Shown piece after piece: positions 1 to 12,619 of a stretch of 64,000 nucleotides of DNA. Below the pieces are notes generated by a model. It ran no database searches and was not told the DNA's origin. It saw only the letters and a program-made list of their open reading frames with translations. The stretch is taken from positions 6,448,001-6,512,000 of the forward strand of contig NZ_CP082161.1 of assembly GCF_023101665.1 (NCBI RefSeq). The letters run 5' to 3'. The position numbers were made by a program, and so were the translations under genes. Each line of letters opens with the position of its first letter. The first letter of the stretch is position 1. Source of the stretch: Bradyrhizobium sp. 195. Lineage in GTDB: Bacteria; Pseudomonadota; Alphaproteobacteria; Rhizobiales; Xanthobacteraceae.

Positions 1-753
1 GCGCCGCGCGACATCGTGGCCCGCGGGGTGTTCGCCGAGATCGCGGCCGGGTGCGGCGCCTTTCTCGATGCGAGCCAGGCGCTGGGCGCGCGCTTCGCCG
101 ACAGATTTCCGACCGTGCATGCGAGCTGCATCGCCGCCGGCATCGACCCGGCGACGCAAATCATCCCGATCGCGCCCGCCGCGCATTATCATATGGGTGG
201 CATCGCGGTGGACGAACGCGGCCGCAGCTCGATCGACGGGCTCTGGGCCGGCGGCGAAGTGTCATCAACCGGCGCACACGGCGCCAATCGGCTCGCCTCG
301 AATTCGCTGCTCGAGGCCGTGGTCTACGCCGCACGAATTGCCGACGACATCGCCGGCCGTGCGCTCCCCTCGCCTGCCCGCCTTCCCGACGCACCGGTCG
401 CACCGCGCGGCGGCACGCCGGATGCCGCAGTCGTGCAGCGGCTGCGGGCGATGATGAGCGCGCATGTCGGCGTGGTCCGCGAGGGCGACGGGCTCACCGA
501 GGCCGTGAACCACTTCGCCGCGCTCGAACGCGAGGCAACGAGCATCACGCTCCGCAACATGGCGACGTCGGCCCTGCTCGTCGCGACCTCGGCCTGGAGC
601 CGACGCGAAAGCCGCGGCGCGCATTTCCGCTCCGACCATGCGGACGAAATCCCTGCGCTGGCGCAGAGAACGATGACCACGCTCGCCGCGGCGCGCGATA
701 TCGCAGAATGCCTGAGCCCGTTGCCGCGCGCGGCCCGCCCCATGATCGCCTGA
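1..753 (+). CDS. nadB: L-aspartate oxidase, C-terminal part (5' end outside window)
   Basis: NadB oxidises L-aspartate to iminoaspartate with FAD, the first step of de novo NAD synthesis, in the cytoplasm. The frame is open from base 1 and begins with [10 protein letters not shown], a segment that lies mid-protein in NadB, so the start is upstream of the window. Visible further on are the substrate-loop stretch [16 protein letters not shown] (about codon 61) and the FAD-contacting [13 protein letters not shown] (about codon 95), followed by the helical C-terminal domain. The TGA is 11 bp before the preferred start of nadC, which supports a nad operon; nadA would be expected upstream but is not in view. 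Confidence 0.95.
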   Translation, partial: APRDIVARGVFAEIAAGCGAFLDASQALGARFADRFPTVHASCIAAGIDPATQIIPIAPAAHYHMGGIAVDERGRSSIDGLWAGGEVSSTGAHGANRLASNSLLEAVVYAARIADDIAGRALPSPARLPDAPVAPRGGTPDAAVVQRLRAMMSAHVGVVREGDGLTEAVNHFAALEREATSITLRNMATSALLVATSAWSRRESRGAHFRSDHADEIPALAQRTMTTLAAARDIAECLSPLPRAARPMIA

Positions 754-764
754 TGGAGTCCCCC

Positions 765-1643
765 ATGATCAACCCGACCTCATTGCTCAACCCCGACGCC
801 TTCCTTTCCCCGCTCGTCATCGACGAAGCCGTGCAGCGCGCGCTCGACGAGGATCTCGGCCGCGCCGGCGACATCACTTCGTTCGCGACGATGCCGGAAG
901 CGACCAAGGCGCAAGCCGTGCTGGTCGCGCGCCAGTCCGGCGTGATCGCCGGCTTGCCGCTGGCGTTGGCGACATTGCGAAAGCTCTCGCCCGACATCGA
1001 GGTGCGCGCGCAGATGCGTGACGCCGCACGCGTTGCCCGCGGACAGCAATTGCTGACGATCACGGGCCCCGCGCGCGCCGTTCTCACCGCGGAGCGAACC
1101 GCGCTGAACTTCGTCGGCCGCCTGTCGGGCGTAGCCACGCTCACGGCGGATTATGTTGCGCGCACCGAAAGCACGAGAATGCGCATCTGCTGCACGCGCA
1201 AGACCACGCCGGGCTTGCGGGCGCTGGAGAAATACGCGGTGCGGTGCGGCGGCGGCTTCAATCACCGCTTCGGCCTCGACGATGCGATCCTGATCAAGGA
1301 CAACCACATCGCGGTCGCCGGCGGCGTCGGTGCGGTGCTGGAGCGCGCCCGCGCCCATGCCGGCCACCTCGTCAAGATCGAGATCGAGGTCGACACCTTG
1401 TCGCAACTGCGCGAGGTGCTGGCGACGGGGATGGCCGACGCCGTGCTGCTCGACAACATGGATCTTGCCACGCTGCGTGAGGCCGTGCGGATGAACGAGG
1501 GCCGTCTCAAGCTGGAGGCATCAGGCGGCGTCACGCTGGAGTCGATTGCGGCCATCGCCGCGACCGGCGTCGATTACGCCTCAGCGGGCGCGCTGACGCA
1601 TTCGGCGCCAAATTTCGACTGCGCGCTGGATATCGAGACGTGA
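765..1643 (+). CDS. nadC: nicotinate-nucleotide diphosphorylase (carboxylating), quinolinate phosphoribosyltransferase
   Basis: NadC converts quinolinate and PRPP to nicotinate mononucleotide, CO2 and PPi, joining the NadA/NadB branch to NAD synthesis. The product is 292 residues, normal for the family. [11 protein letters not shown] near the N-terminus, TRKTTPGLR (active-site Arg/Lys region), [20 protein letters not shown] and VLLDNMDL are all characteristic. I chose ATG 765 because GGAG lies about 6 bp before it; an in-frame ATG at 753 overlaps the nadB stop (TGATG) and would add MESP. Either way translation is likely coupled to nadB. Confidence 0.95.
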   Translation: MINPTSLLNPDAFLSPLVIDEAVQRALDEDLGRAGDITSFATMPEATKAQAVLVARQSGVIAGLPLALATLRKLSPDIEVRAQMRDAARVARGQQLLTITGPARAVLTAERTALNFVGRLSGVATLTADYVARTESTRMRICCTRKTTPGLRALEKYAVRCGGGFNHRFGLDDAILIKDNHIAVAGGVGAVLERARAHAGHLVKIEIEVDTLSQLREVLATGMADAVLLDNMDLATLREAVRMNEGRLKLEASGGVTLESIAAIAATGVDYASAGALTHSAPNFDCALDIET

Positions 1644-1670
1644 GGCCACAGCTCTTCGCCCAGGGCTGGC

Positions 1671-1852
1671 TGCACCTCTCCCGCTTGCGGGGAGGCAAAG
1701 GCTGCCCGCGGCGGCCGTCATCTGAAGAACGCCGAGGCGAAGCCTCGGCTATGGCGAAGCGCCGGGTGGGAGCTCTCTCCATACGGGGGTTCTCGCCTGC
1801 GGAAACACCCCCTCCCCAACCCTCCCCCGCAAGCGGGAGAGGGAGCGCACCT
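1671..1852. repeat. intergenic repeat with long inverted arms
   Basis: Between nadC and the convergent hydrolase gene. The arms at 1676-1692 and 1825-1841 (ctctcccgcttgcgggg and its complement) flank about 130 bp with no credible gene. Style resembles the dispersed palindromic repeats found elsewhere in the window (34528, 48635). It may also act as a terminator for the two convergent genes, but no T-run was seen. Confidence 0.6.
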
Positions 1853-1876
1853 TCACTGGGGCGACGATTGATTGCC

Positions 1877-3331
1877 TCAGCGCCGCTCGCTCACGCCCAT
1901 CTCCGCGGAGCTCTTGGCTTCCTGCGCGAGCTCGGCGGAGAGCGCCGCGGTCTGCGCGGGCGTGCCCCAGCTCGGCACCTCGCTGCCGTCGCCCCAGGCG
2001 CGCGGGCGGTAGAAGGTGTGCACGCCGGTCTTGTACATCTTCTTCATCTCGGCGACCCAGGACGGACGCACCCAATAGGCATGATAGTGCGTGGACTTGC
2101 CGACCTCGGGCAGCCAGATCTGGCCGTCAAGCGTGGCCTTCGCGATCTTCTTGGCGCGCTCCCACATCTCGGGCTCGCGGATCACGTCGGCATTGTTGTC
2201 GCAGGCAAAGGTGAACTGGCAGGCGAGATGACGGTGCTTGTTCTGATAGACCGCTCCGCACACGGTATCCGGATATTTGCCGGAGAACACGCGGTTCATC
2301 ACGACTTGCGCCACCGCCATCTGGCCGCGGACGGCCTCGCCGCGGGACTCGAAATAGACCGCTTCCGCGAGGCACTTCTCGGACTTCGCGCGCGACTTGT
2401 CGTCGAGCGCGAGCCGTTCCGCCGGTGACCTGGTGCGCTGGTTGTCGGCGTTGACCTCGCCCTTCGGCGCGACGCTCTCGCCGCTCTCGATGTCCTTGGC
2501 AATGTCCACTGTGGGCGGCGACAGCGAGGCTGTCACCTTCATGTCGGGGTCGGGCATCACGATCAGCGGCTCGGCGCCAGGCTGCCAGCTCTCGATGCTC
2601 TCGAGATTGCCGCCGAGCGAGGAGCTGCCGAAGAACAGGTTCGAGGTCTTCACCCGGAACGGATCGCGCGCCGGTGCAGCCGGAACAGTCGCTTGCTTCA
2701 GCGCTTCGAGGGGCTGGACCGCGAACGCGCGCGCAGTGTCGCTGGCCTGCGGTGGATTGGCATATTGCGGCAGCGGCGGCGCGCGCAGCGCTTCCTGGAG
2801 CTCGGGGTCGAGCGCGGCCGCGGATTCCGGCGACATCGCCTGTGGCAACGCGGCCGTCTTGGTGCCGAACACCGAGCTGTTCGACGTCGCGGGATCCTCC
2901 TGCGCCGGCGCCGCAGCAGGCGCGGCCGTCTCGGGAGCCTCGGTCGGTGCGACGGTTGCGAGGCGATCACCCTTCATGGAGCGATCGACCTTGGGAAAAT
3001 CGGCGGCCTGGTAGCGCGGCGGCGCCTGCAGCGCCGGGTTGCGGTTGATCGCGCCGGTGACGTCGCGACCATCGATGCTCGCGAGGCGAACCATCGCGCT
3101 CTGCGGGACCGAGGTGCCAATGGGGCGCGAAAAACTGTAGGTGGCGAGCTGGATGGAGGACGCCGCGGAGAACACCTGCTTCTGCCAACGCTCGGCGACG
3201 CCGGGTTGGCGCGCCAGCAGAGAGGCAATGTCCTGATAGCCGGTCTCTCTCGGCATCAATGCGAAGATGCAGAGACCGATGCCGAAGGACGCGAACCGCG
3301 CGCCCTTCGGATGGTTACGCAACACTGACAT
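1877..3331 (-). CDS. cell wall hydrolase, SleB (Hydrolase_2) family
   Basis: About 484 residues. The C-terminal third carries a SleB/CwlJ-type domain: CLAEAVYFESRGEAVRGQMA, with the conserved Glu of AxxxYxExR, then VAQVVMNRVFSGKYPDTVCG and CQFTFACD. This domain is associated with peptidoglycan cleavage in spore formers; in non-sporulating alphaproteobacteria the role is presumably wall remodelling. The N-terminus has a hydrophobic stretch (FASFGIGLCIFALM) that looks like a membrane anchor or signal, so the product should act in the periplasm. A long Pro/Ala-rich linker separates the two. ATG 3331 is preferred; in-frame GTG codons lie a little upstream and the ribosome site is weak. Confidence 0.85.
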   Translation of the reverse strand: MSVLRNHPKGARFASFGIGLCIFALMPRETGYQDIASLLARQPGVAERWQKQVFSAASSIQLATYSFSRPIGTSVPQSAMVRLASIDGRDVTGAINRNPALQAPPRYQAADFPKVDRSMKGDRLATVAPTEAPETAAPAAAPAQEDPATSNSSVFGTKTAALPQAMSPESAAALDPELQEALRAPPLPQYANPPQASDTARAFAVQPLEALKQATVPAAPARDPFRVKTSNLFFGSSSLGGNLESIESWQPGAEPLIVMPDPDMKVTASLSPPTVDIAKDIESGESVAPKGEVNADNQRTRSPAERLALDDKSRAKSEKCLAEAVYFESRGEAVRGQMAVAQVVMNRVFSGKYPDTVCGAVYQNKHRHLACQFTFACDNNADVIREPEMWERAKKIAKATLDGQIWLPEVGKSTHYHAYWVRPSWVAEMKKMYKTGVHTFYRPRAWGDGSEVPSWGTPAQTAALSAELAQEAKSSAEMGVSERR

Positions 3332-3638
3332 CGTTACGCTCACGCTACGCTTACGCCAGAAAAATCGAGCCGCAGTACATCCGTGCAATTCGATCTTTAT
3401 CGTAAGTATCTAATTTAGGTTGCCGGGGCGTTAATCGGCGTTGCGCGTCCAGCACACTCAAGCGATTGCAGGTGTTTTCACGGGGTGATGATGCGCGTTG
3501 GTAAATGCCGCGTCATGCGAAGCGGTAAACGATCGGTCAACGCGAATGGTGAAGGAACTCTTGCGCGGACGTATCATTACGGGACGCGCGTGGGTTCCCG
3601 GTGTTGCGCAATGCGCTCACACGCGCGTTGCCTCAAGC
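3332..3638. other. intergenic stretch without a recognised gene
   Basis: Upstream of the SleB-type gene. I see no protein with family features on either strand, no tRNA and no clear hairpin. It presumably contains the promoter of the hydrolase gene. Confidence 0.4.
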
Positions 3639-3726
3639 TCGTCATTGCGAGGAGCTCTTGCGACGAAGCAATCCAGACTGTCTCCGTGGAAAGATTCTGG
3701 ATTGCTTCGCTGCGCTCGCAATGACG
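3639..3726. repeat. dispersed palindromic repeat, CGTCATTGCGAG type
   Basis: Outer arms cgtcattgcgag and ctcgcaatgacg bracket inner arms gaagcaatcca and tggattgcttcg. A second copy of the same design sits at 23375-23463. Such imperfect palindromes are common between genes in Bradyrhizobium-type genomes; function unknown. Confidence 0.8.
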
Positions 3727-3753
3727 GTGTGGATGGAGTGTCGCCCCAAATGA

Positions 3754-3784
3754 AAAGAGGCGGGGTTTGCGGCCCCGCCTCTTT
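3754..3784 (-). terminator. rho-independent terminator after ppdK, possibly bidirectional
   Basis: A perfect stem (aaagaggcgggg / ccccgcctcttt) with a 7-nt loop lies 24 bp beyond the ppdK stop. The stem ends in A/T runs on both sides, so it could stop transcription in both directions. Confidence 0.85.
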
Positions 3785-3808
3785 GCTCTCAGCATTTCAA
3801 CTCGTCGC

Positions 3809-6760
<2,952 letters not shown>

Positions 6761-6856
6761 AGCTTGCACACAACCTGCGAGAGGAATGGGAATTCGCGGG
6801 CCTTACACCATTTTGGGCGGGCCCGCGCAAGTCGGACAGTTCCGGAAAATGAACGC

Positions 6857-7012
6857 CTAGAAGCGGAGCCACTTCAGGAGCCCGAGCCCGATCGCGCCGT
6901 TCACGATGAGGAAGATCGCGACGATCAAGTTGAGGAGCCGCGGCATGATCAGGATGAGCACGCCCGCAATCAACGACAGGATCGGCGAAATGTGGGCGAC
7001 GGTGATGTGCAT
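6857..7012 (-). CDS. small membrane protein, DUF3096 type
   Basis: A 51-residue protein beginning MHITVAHISPILSLIAGVLI and ending KWLRF. It is almost entirely hydrophobic, with two predicted transmembrane helices separated by MPRLLN. The pattern (SPILSLIAGVLIL...PRLLNLIVAIFLI) matches my memory of the DUF3096 family. A weak purine-rich stretch (agaaag) precedes the ATG. Function unknown. It ends about 100 bp before ppdK on the same strand, too far to argue coupling. Confidence 0.75.
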   Translation of the reverse strand: MHITVAHISPILSLIAGVLILIMPRLLNLIVAIFLIVNGAIGLGLLKWLRF

Positions 7013-7242
7013 GACTATCTTTCTGTGGAGGTGGGGCGAATCGCGGGCGGATCATAGCCCTCCCGGTTCCGCGAGTAGAGACGCGCAACAGGCAGTGCGA
7101 GTTCCGGCACCCACGAAAACTGCCTGAAATTGCCGCGAATGCGGCGGGCCTTTTCCCGGAACATTGAGAAGGGTGCATGCATTGGCCAATCGGCTGCGCC
7201 ACTGGCGCGTCCGAAAATAAAATCACGTCGAAGGAGTTGTCC

Positions 7243-7596
7243 ATGCGGAACAGGATTCTTGCTCTTGCAGCGCTCGCGGCCGCGATCGGCTCGCCCCTTG
7301 CGGCGCAGGCGCAAAGCGGTGTCACCGTCGGACGCGCGCCCGCTGTGGTCGACAGCGCCCCGACCATTGCGACCGACCAGCGGCCGGCCTTCCGCGAGTA
7401 TGTCGTCGAACAACGTGTGCCGCCCTTCCGGATTCCGGATCGCGTGGTGGTCGGCGCTACCTTACCCGAAAGCGGCGTCACTTATTATGACGTGCCGCAA
7501 CGCTTCGGCGCCACCACCTATCGCTACACCGTCGTGAACGGCGAGACCGTGCTGGTCGAACCGCGCTCACGCCGCATCGTCGAGGTGCTGAACTAG
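7243..7596 (+). CDS. secreted DUF1236 domain protein
   Basis: 117 residues. Starts with a signal peptide (MRNRILALAALAAAIGSPLA, cleavage near AQA-QS). The mature part contains REYVVEQRVPPFRIPDRVVVG, L-P-x-SGVTYYDVP and YRYTVVNGETVLVEPRSRRIVEV, the recurring pattern of DUF1236 proteins that are numerous in Bradyrhizobium and of unknown role, probably periplasmic or surface associated. AAGGAG at 7231-7236 fixes the start. Followed by a strong terminator, so it is a single-gene unit. Confidence 0.88.
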   Translation: MRNRILALAALAAAIGSPLAAQAQSGVTVGRAPAVVDSAPTIATDQRPAFREYVVEQRVPPFRIPDRVVVGATLPESGVTYYDVPQRFGATTYRYTVVNGETVLVEPRSRRIVEVLN

Positions 7597-7683
7597 CACT
7601 GATCGACAACGAGCACTGATCGACTAGATGTCCGGCGCGTCACTTCAATCAGGCTGGCGCGAACAGTGAAAATCGGACATCAG

Positions 7684-7722
7684 GCCCCGCCCGGTCTTCC
7701 CCCCGCCGGGCGGGGCACTTTT
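7684..7722 (+). terminator. rho-independent terminator after the DUF1236 gene
   Basis: Perfect 11-bp GC stem (gccccgcccgg / ccgggcggggc) at 7684-7694 and 7706-7716 followed by acTTTTatt. Confidence 0.85.
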
Positions 7723-7730
7723 ATTGGGCG

Positions 7731-7870
7731 CTCGTGTCCCGGACAAGGCGCAACGCGCAAGCGTTGCGACGCAGAGCCGGGACCCAGAAGCTCCGTGCAC
7801 GCGGCCAGCATGGGCCCCGGCTCTGCAGCGCACCGCTGAAGAAGCGCTGCGGCTGCGTCCGGGGCACGAG
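7731..7870. repeat. dispersed palindromic repeat, CTCGTGTCCCGGAC type
   Basis: Outer arms ctcgtgtcccggac and gtccggggcacgag enclose further inverted segments (agccgggacccag... / ...gggccccggct). It abuts the glyS stop codon. Recurrent repeat style of Bradyrhizobium-like genomes; only one copy in this window. Confidence 0.75.
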
Positions 7871-7872
7871 AC

Positions 7873-9972
7873 CTAGTCCTGGATCTTCGAGAAATCCGCC
7901 ACCGCACGCGTAGCACTGCGGATCTCGTTCAGCAGCTTCAGGCGGTTCTCGCGCACCTTCGCATCGTCGTCGTTGACGCGAACTTTTTCGAAGAACGCAT
8001 CGACCGGCGGACGCAGCTTCGCCATCGCGCTCATCGCGGCGGCAAAATCCTCCTTGGCGACCGCAGCGCTGGCTTCCGTCTTCACTTCACCGATCGCCTT
8101 GGCCAGCGCCTTCTCCTCAGCGAGGCCATAGAGCGCAGCATCGGGCGCGCCGTCAAACGTGCGCTTGTCCTTCTTCTCCTCGATCGAGAGGATGTTGCCG
8201 GCGCGCTTGGTGCCGGCGAGCAGATTCCTGCCGTCGTCACTCTCGAGGAATTTTCCGAGCGCCTCGACGCGGCGGACGATCATCAGGAGATCATCCTGGC
8301 CGCCGAGCGCAAACAGGGCATCAACGAGATCGTGACGTGCGCCCTGCTCGCGGAGCTGGACCTTGAGGCGATCGGCGAAGAAGGCGAGCAGATCGATTGG
8401 GAGCTTCTGCGCATCGGCCGGCTTCACCGACAGGCCGGCGAGCGCGGACGCCGCCACCTTCATGAGCGACAGCCGCAACGCGTTCTCCGCAATCAGCCTG
8501 ATCACACCCAACGCCGCACGACGCAGCGCATAAGGGTCCTTGCTCCCAGTCGGCTTCTCATCGATGGCCCAGAAGCCGACGAGCGTATCGATCTTGTCCG
8601 CCAAAGCCACTGCAACACTAACCGGATCGGTGGGCACGCGATCAGCAGGGCCTTGCGGCTTGTAGTGCTCCTCGCAAGCGGCGGCGACGGACGCATCCTC
8701 GCCCTGCGCCAACGCGTAGTACTTGCCCATCAGGCCCTGGACCTCGGGGAATTCGCCGACGACCTCGGTCAGCAGATCCGCCTTGGCGAGATGCGCGGCA
8801 CGCGTGGTCTTGGCGACATCAGCGCCGACCAGCGGCGCGATCTCCCCGGCCAGGCGCTCGATGCGCTTGATGCGCGCGGCCTGCGTGCCGAGCTTCTCGT
8901 GGAATACGATCTGCTCGAACTTCGGCAGGCGATCTTCGAGCTTCGTCTTCAGGTCCGTCTCGTAGAAGAATTTCGCATCCGACAGACGCGGACGGATCAC
9001 GCGTTCGTTGCCTGATACGATGACCTTGCCACCGTCGGTCGCCTCGATATTGGCGGTGAGAACGAACTTGTTGGTCAGCTTGCCCGTCTTGGGGTCCTTG
9101 ACCACGAAGCACTTCTGGTTGTTGCGGATCGTCGCGCGGATTACCTCGTCCGGGATCGCGAGATATTCCGCTTCGAACGAACCCATCATGACGACGGGCC
9201 ATTCGACGAGGCCCGAGACCTCGTCGAGCAGCGCTTGATCCTCGACCAGTTCGAACCCTTGCGCGAAGGTCAGCTCCTTGGCGTCGGCGAGGATGATGTC
9301 CTTGCGCGCCTCCGGATCGAGGATGACCTTTGCAGCCTTCAGCTTCGCTTCGTAGTCCTCGAAACGGCGCACCGAGATTGCGGCGGGCGCCATGAAACGA
9401 TGGCCGTAAGTGGTCTGGCCGGTCTCGATGCCGTCGACCTCGAACTTCACGACATCGGGTTCTTCCGTCTCGATCCCGAAGGTCGCGGTGATCGCGTGCA
9501 GCGGGCGCACCCAGTTCAGCGAGCCGGGCTTGCCGGAACGCGCGCCCCAGCGCATCGATTTCGGCCAGGGGAAGGTGCGGATGATGACGGGAAGGATTTC
9601 CGCGAGCACATCGATCGCGTCGCGGCCGGGCTTTTCGATCAATCCGATGTAGAAGTCACCCTTGGGGTCGCGCTGGATTTTTGCTTCGTCCAGCGATTTC
9701 AGACCCGTCGCTTTCAGAAAACCCTGCACGGCCGCATCGGGTGCGCCGATTTTCGGGCCGCGGCGTTCGGTCTTCAAGTCAGGCTGGCGCGCGGGGATGC
9801 CGTGCACGGTAAGCGCAAGCCGGCGCGGCGTCGCGAACGCTTTCGCGCCCTCGTAGACGAGGCCTTCAGCGACCAGCTTGTCGGTGACCATGCGGCGCAG
9901 ATCGTCGGCCGCCTTGGCTTGCATGCGCGCGGGGATTTCTTCCGAGAACAGTTCAAGCAAAAGATCGGGCAT
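7873..9972 (-). CDS. glyS: glycyl-tRNA synthetase beta subunit
   Basis: Beta subunit of the heterotetrameric bacterial GlyRS; it carries tRNA recognition while the alpha subunit activates glycine. 699 residues, the usual size. Begins [18 protein letters not shown], the hallmark N-terminus (LLxELxxEEIPA). Internal [16 protein letters not shown] segment appears as [12 protein letters not shown], and [13 protein letters not shown] is the conserved C-terminal stretch. Its ATG overlaps the glyQ stop by one base (TGATG), so the two subunits are translationally coupled in a glyQ-glyS operon. Confidence 0.97.
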   Translation of the reverse strand: MPDLLLELFSEEIPARMQAKAADDLRRMVTDKLVAEGLVYEGAKAFATPRRLALTVHGIPARQPDLKTERRGPKIGAPDAAVQGFLKATGLKSLDEAKIQRDPKGDFYIGLIEKPGRDAIDVLAEILPVIIRTFPWPKSMRWGARSGKPGSLNWVRPLHAITATFGIETEEPDVVKFEVDGIETGQTTYGHRFMAPAAISVRRFEDYEAKLKAAKVILDPEARKDIILADAKELTFAQGFELVEDQALLDEVSGLVEWPVVMMGSFEAEYLAIPDEVIRATIRNNQKCFVVKDPKTGKLTNKFVLTANIEATDGGKVIVSGNERVIRPRLSDAKFFYETDLKTKLEDRLPKFEQIVFHEKLGTQAARIKRIERLAGEIAPLVGADVAKTTRAAHLAKADLLTEVVGEFPEVQGLMGKYYALAQGEDASVAAACEEHYKPQGPADRVPTDPVSVAVALADKIDTLVGFWAIDEKPTGSKDPYALRRAALGVIRLIAENALRLSLMKVAASALAGLSVKPADAQKLPIDLLAFFADRLKVQLREQGARHDLVDALFALGGQDDLLMIVRRVEALGKFLESDDGRNLLAGTKRAGNILSIEEKKDKRTFDGAPDAALYGLAEEKALAKAIGEVKTEASAAVAKEDFAAAMSAMAKLRPPVDAFFEKVRVNDDDAKVRENRLKLLNEIRSATRAVADFSKIQD

Positions 9973-10907
9973 CAGGCCGCTCCGCCCGCTTCAGTGTGGA
10001 TCCAGGCCTCGCCGCAGGCTTTTGCCAATTCGCGTACGCGCAAAATGTAGCTCTGCCGCTCGGTCACCGAGATCACGCCGCGCGCGTCCAAGAGGTTGAA
10101 GACATGGCTCGCCTTGATGCACTGGTCATAGGCCGGCAGCGCCATCAGATGCGCCTCGCGCTTATCGTCCTTCCAGCCCGCGTCGAGATATTTCCTGCAG
10201 GCAGCTTCCGCCATCTTGAACTGCTCGAACAGCATCGCGGTGTCGGCAACTTCGAAATTGTGCTTCGAGTATTCGCGCTCGGCTTGCAGGAAGACGTCGC
10301 CATAGGTGACCTTGGCATCGCCGTCGCGACCGTTGAAGTTGAGATCGTAGACGCGGTCGACCCCCTGCACATACATCGCGAGGCGCTCGAGCCCATAGGT
10401 GAGCTCGCCCGCGACCGGCGCGCATTCGAAGCCCGCGACCTGCTGGAAATAGGTGAACTGGCTGACCTCCATGCCGTCGCACCAACACTCCCACCCGAGG
10501 CCCCAGGCGCCCAGCGTCGGGCTCTCCCAATCGTCCTCGACGAAGCGGATGTCGTGCACGGCGGAATCGATGCCGATCGCGGCGAGCGACTTCAGGTACA
10601 GCTCCTGAAGGTTCGGCGGCGACGGCTTCATGATCACCTGGAACTGGTAGTAGTGCTGCATCCGGTTCGGGTTCTCGCCGTAGCGGCCGTCCTTGGGCCG
10701 CCGCGAGGGCTGCACATAGGCGGCATTCCAGGGCTTCGGCCCCAGCGCGCGCAGCGTGGTCGCCGGATGGAAGGTGCCCGCGCCCATCTCCATGTCGTAG
10801 GGCTGCAAAATCACGCAGCCCTCCTCGGCCCAGAACCGCTGGAGCGCGAGGATGAAGCCCTGGAACGAGCGTTCCGGGCGCATATGGGCGGGCAATGAGG
10901 CGTCCAT
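9972..10907 (-). CDS. glyQ: glycyl-tRNA synthetase alpha subunit
   Basis: Catalytic alpha subunit of GlyRS, class II aminoacyl-tRNA synthetase; forms glycyl-adenylate. 311 residues. Clear signatures: [40 protein letters not shown] (motif 2 region), [13 protein letters not shown] and the [10 protein letters not shown] segment. The start [16 protein letters not shown] gives the normal length, with MRPERSFQ as an alternative internal start. First gene of the glyQ-glyS operon. Confidence 0.97.
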   Translation of the reverse strand: MDASLPAHMRPERSFQGFILALQRFWAEEGCVILQPYDMEMGAGTFHPATTLRALGPKPWNAAYVQPSRRPKDGRYGENPNRMQHYYQFQVIMKPSPPNLQELYLKSLAAIGIDSAVHDIRFVEDDWESPTLGAWGLGWECWCDGMEVSQFTYFQQVAGFECAPVAGELTYGLERLAMYVQGVDRVYDLNFNGRDGDAKVTYGDVFLQAEREYSKHNFEVADTAMLFEQFKMAEAACRKYLDAGWKDDKREAHLMALPAYDQCIKASHVFNLLDARGVISVTERQSYILRVRELAKACGEAWIHTEAGGAA

Positions 10908-11004
10908 CGTCAGATCAGGCTCTCGCGGGGGGTTTTGAATCGCGCGGGACCGTATCGACGGCGGGGGTGGGAATCAAGGCAAAGGGGGCGGAAATGGCAG
11001 TCAA

Positions 11005-11074
11005 TCCGGGGCGATGCGAAGCATCGAACCCGGAATCTCGAGATTCCGGGTTCGGTCCGTTGGACCGCCCCGGA
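11005..11074. repeat. short palindromic repeat
   Basis: tccggggcg...cgccccgga outer arms with an inner perfect palindrome ggaatctcgagattcc. Intergenic, no gene seen. Resembles other dispersed repeats of this genome type. Confidence 0.65.
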
Positions 11075-11092
11075 ATGACAGCGTGTGAAGCA

Positions 11093-11196
11093 GTGCCGTA
11101 GGGTGGGCAAAGCGAAGCGTGCCCACCATCGTCACCACGATTGCGGAAGGGAATGGTGGGCACGGCGCAAGAGCGCCTTTGCCCACCCTACGGCAC
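11093..11196. repeat. dispersed palindromic repeat, GTAGGGTGGGCAAAG type (intact)
   Basis: Arms gtgccgtagggtgggcaaag and ctttgcccaccctacggcac are exact complements of 20 bp. Inner segments cgtgcccacc / ggtgggcacg form a second stem. This is an intact form of the element that the IS110 copy interrupts at 17547; other copies lie at 31611 and 37876. The right arm contains the sequence gcccaccctacgg that matches the IS target. Confidence 0.88.
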
Positions 11197-11199
11197 CGG

Positions 11200-11391
11200 C
11201 TAACCCGGCCGGTAAGCTCCGGTCACGGGATCACGTTTCAGCGTCTGGATGTTCCCCACATGGGCGGCTTCGGCGACGCGCGACAGGCGCATCTCCTCCA
11301 GCTCCTGATTGATCCGGACAGCGGTCTTGTAGGCCCAGCGGACCACGGCAAGCCCACCCAGGACGCCCGCAAAAGCGACGAACGGCGGCAT
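11200..11391 (-). CDS. small conserved-looking protein, one N-terminal membrane helix
   Basis: 63 residues. Residues 4-22 (FVAFAGVLGGLAVVRWAYK) form a probable membrane helix, followed by a charged helix (INQELEEMRLSRVAE) and a tail LKRDPVTGAYRPG that looks like a conserved C-terminal motif. I do not recognise a function. It lies downstream of sppA on the same strand, 105 bp away, and could be cotranscribed with it. Confidence 0.65.
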   Translation of the reverse strand: MPPFVAFAGVLGGLAVVRWAYKTAVRINQELEEMRLSRVAEAAHVGNIQTLKRDPVTGAYRPG

Positions 11392-11496
11392 CGGTCGATC
11401 CTTGTCTAGTGCTCAGCCCCCACGTGCATTGTTGCGCAGATGGTTCTGCGCCGCAATCGGCAGGCTGAAGGACCAAATGGCGCGGGAGGGTGTCGC

Positions 11497-12405
11497 CTAG
11501 AACCCGAATTTCGCCCAGATTGCCCGCGTCTCGACCGCCGAGATCAGCTCGTCCGGCAAGCCGGCCATTGATTCCAGGGCCGAAAGCTGGCCCGCGCCGG
11601 GCGATTTCCGGCCCAGGAGACCTGAGAGCAAACCGGTCGGCTGGGCAATCACGGGGGTGAGAACCTTCTCACCGTAGCGGGCACGAAGAGTTGAGCGGAG
11701 ATCGCCGATGCTGTCGGCCAGCCCCAGCGCGACCGAGCTCTCGCCGGCCCAGTATTCGCCCGTGAACAGGGTATCGTCGTCGCCCTTCAGCCGCGCGCCG
11801 CGACTCCCCCTCACCAGCGAAATGAAGATCTGGTGGATCTCGCGCTGGATCCCCTTCAGCTTGGCGACGTCGTCGGGGTTCTCCGGCAGGAACGGATCGA
11901 GCATCGCCTTGTGCGCACCGGCGGTGTACAGGCGCCGCTCGATGCCGAGCCGCTTGATCGCCTCCTGAAAACCAAAGCTGCCGCCGACCACGCCGATCGA
12001 GCCGAGGATCGAGGAGGGATCGCAGATGATCTCGTCGCCCGCGCACGCGATCATGTAGCCGCCGGAGGCCGCGACGTCCTCGACGAACACCAGCACCGGC
12101 AGCTTCTTCTCCGTCGCGAGCTGCTTGATGCGCAAGTAGATCTGACGCGACTGCACCGGCGAGCCGCCGGGCGAGTTGATCACCAGCGCCACCGCCTTGG
12201 CGTTCCGATACGAAAACGCCCGCTCCAGCACGCGCGCCACGCCCGCCAGCGTCATGCCCGGGCGTAGCGGCGTCACCGCACCGATCACGCCTGAGAGCCG
12301 CACCACCGGCACCACTGCCGTGCCCGGGCGGAACCGCGCCGGAAGATATTGCATGAGCTTGTCGGCCAGGCCGGAACTCTCACGTTCGTTCAAATGTTCG
12401 GCCAT
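11497..12405 (-). CDS. sppA: S49 family serine peptidase (SppA/SohB type)
   Basis: Signal peptide peptidase family, which degrades cleaved signal peptides or membrane-protein fragments using a Ser/Lys dyad. 302 residues, the short single-domain form. VVRLSGVIG opens the fold, ALVINSPGGSPVQS is the conserved oxyanion strand, DVAASGGYMIACAGDEI holds the nucleophilic Ser, and AGAHKAMLDPF the likely catalytic Lys. No strong transmembrane helix at the N-terminus, unlike classic SppA, so it may be a peripheral or cytoplasmic-face enzyme. Confidence 0.9.
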   Translation of the reverse strand: MAEHLNERESSGLADKLMQYLPARFRPGTAVVPVVRLSGVIGAVTPLRPGMTLAGVARVLERAFSYRNAKAVALVINSPGGSPVQSRQIYLRIKQLATEKKLPVLVFVEDVAASGGYMIACAGDEIICDPSSILGSIGVVGGSFGFQEAIKRLGIERRLYTAGAHKAMLDPFLPENPDDVAKLKGIQREIHQIFISLVRGSRGARLKGDDDTLFTGEYWAGESSVALGLADSIGDLRSTLRARYGEKVLTPVIAQPTGLLSGLLGRKSPGAGQLSALESMAGLPDELISAVETRAIWAKFGF

Positions 12406-12516
12406 GCCGTTACCTCTGCTTAACCATTTCTTATCACGCGACTGTCATTGGAAGTGCCTGGAACGTGTTTTGCAGATTTCCCGTTGGGAGGCTGCAATGA
12501 GGCAGCGGAGAACGCC

Positions 12517-12615
12517 ATGAAAATCTACCTGCTGATGCTGCTGATCGGTGCGCTGTTCATGGCGATCCGCCTGACGTCTCCGCGAGAGCAGCAGTCGGAA
12601 TCGCTTCCGCAGTAA
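12517..12615 (+). CDS. 32-residue hydrophobic small protein
   Basis: Reads MKIYLLMLLIGALFMAIRLT followed by a short polar tail ending SLPQ. GGAG lies 7 bp before the ATG, and residues 3-18 would form one membrane helix. It lies between divergent sppA and the convergent methyltransferase gene, 4 bp from the latter's stop. No family recognised; the support is the ribosome site plus the clean membrane-peptide composition. Confidence 0.5.
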   Translation: MKIYLLMLLIGALFMAIRLTSPREQQSESLPQ

Positions 12616-12619
12616 GCCG

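Noticed and set aside
753..764. ATG at 753 as the nadC start
   Set aside because: It overlaps the nadB stop but has no ribosome site of its own; ATG 765 has GGAG at proper distance. It remains possible by coupling.
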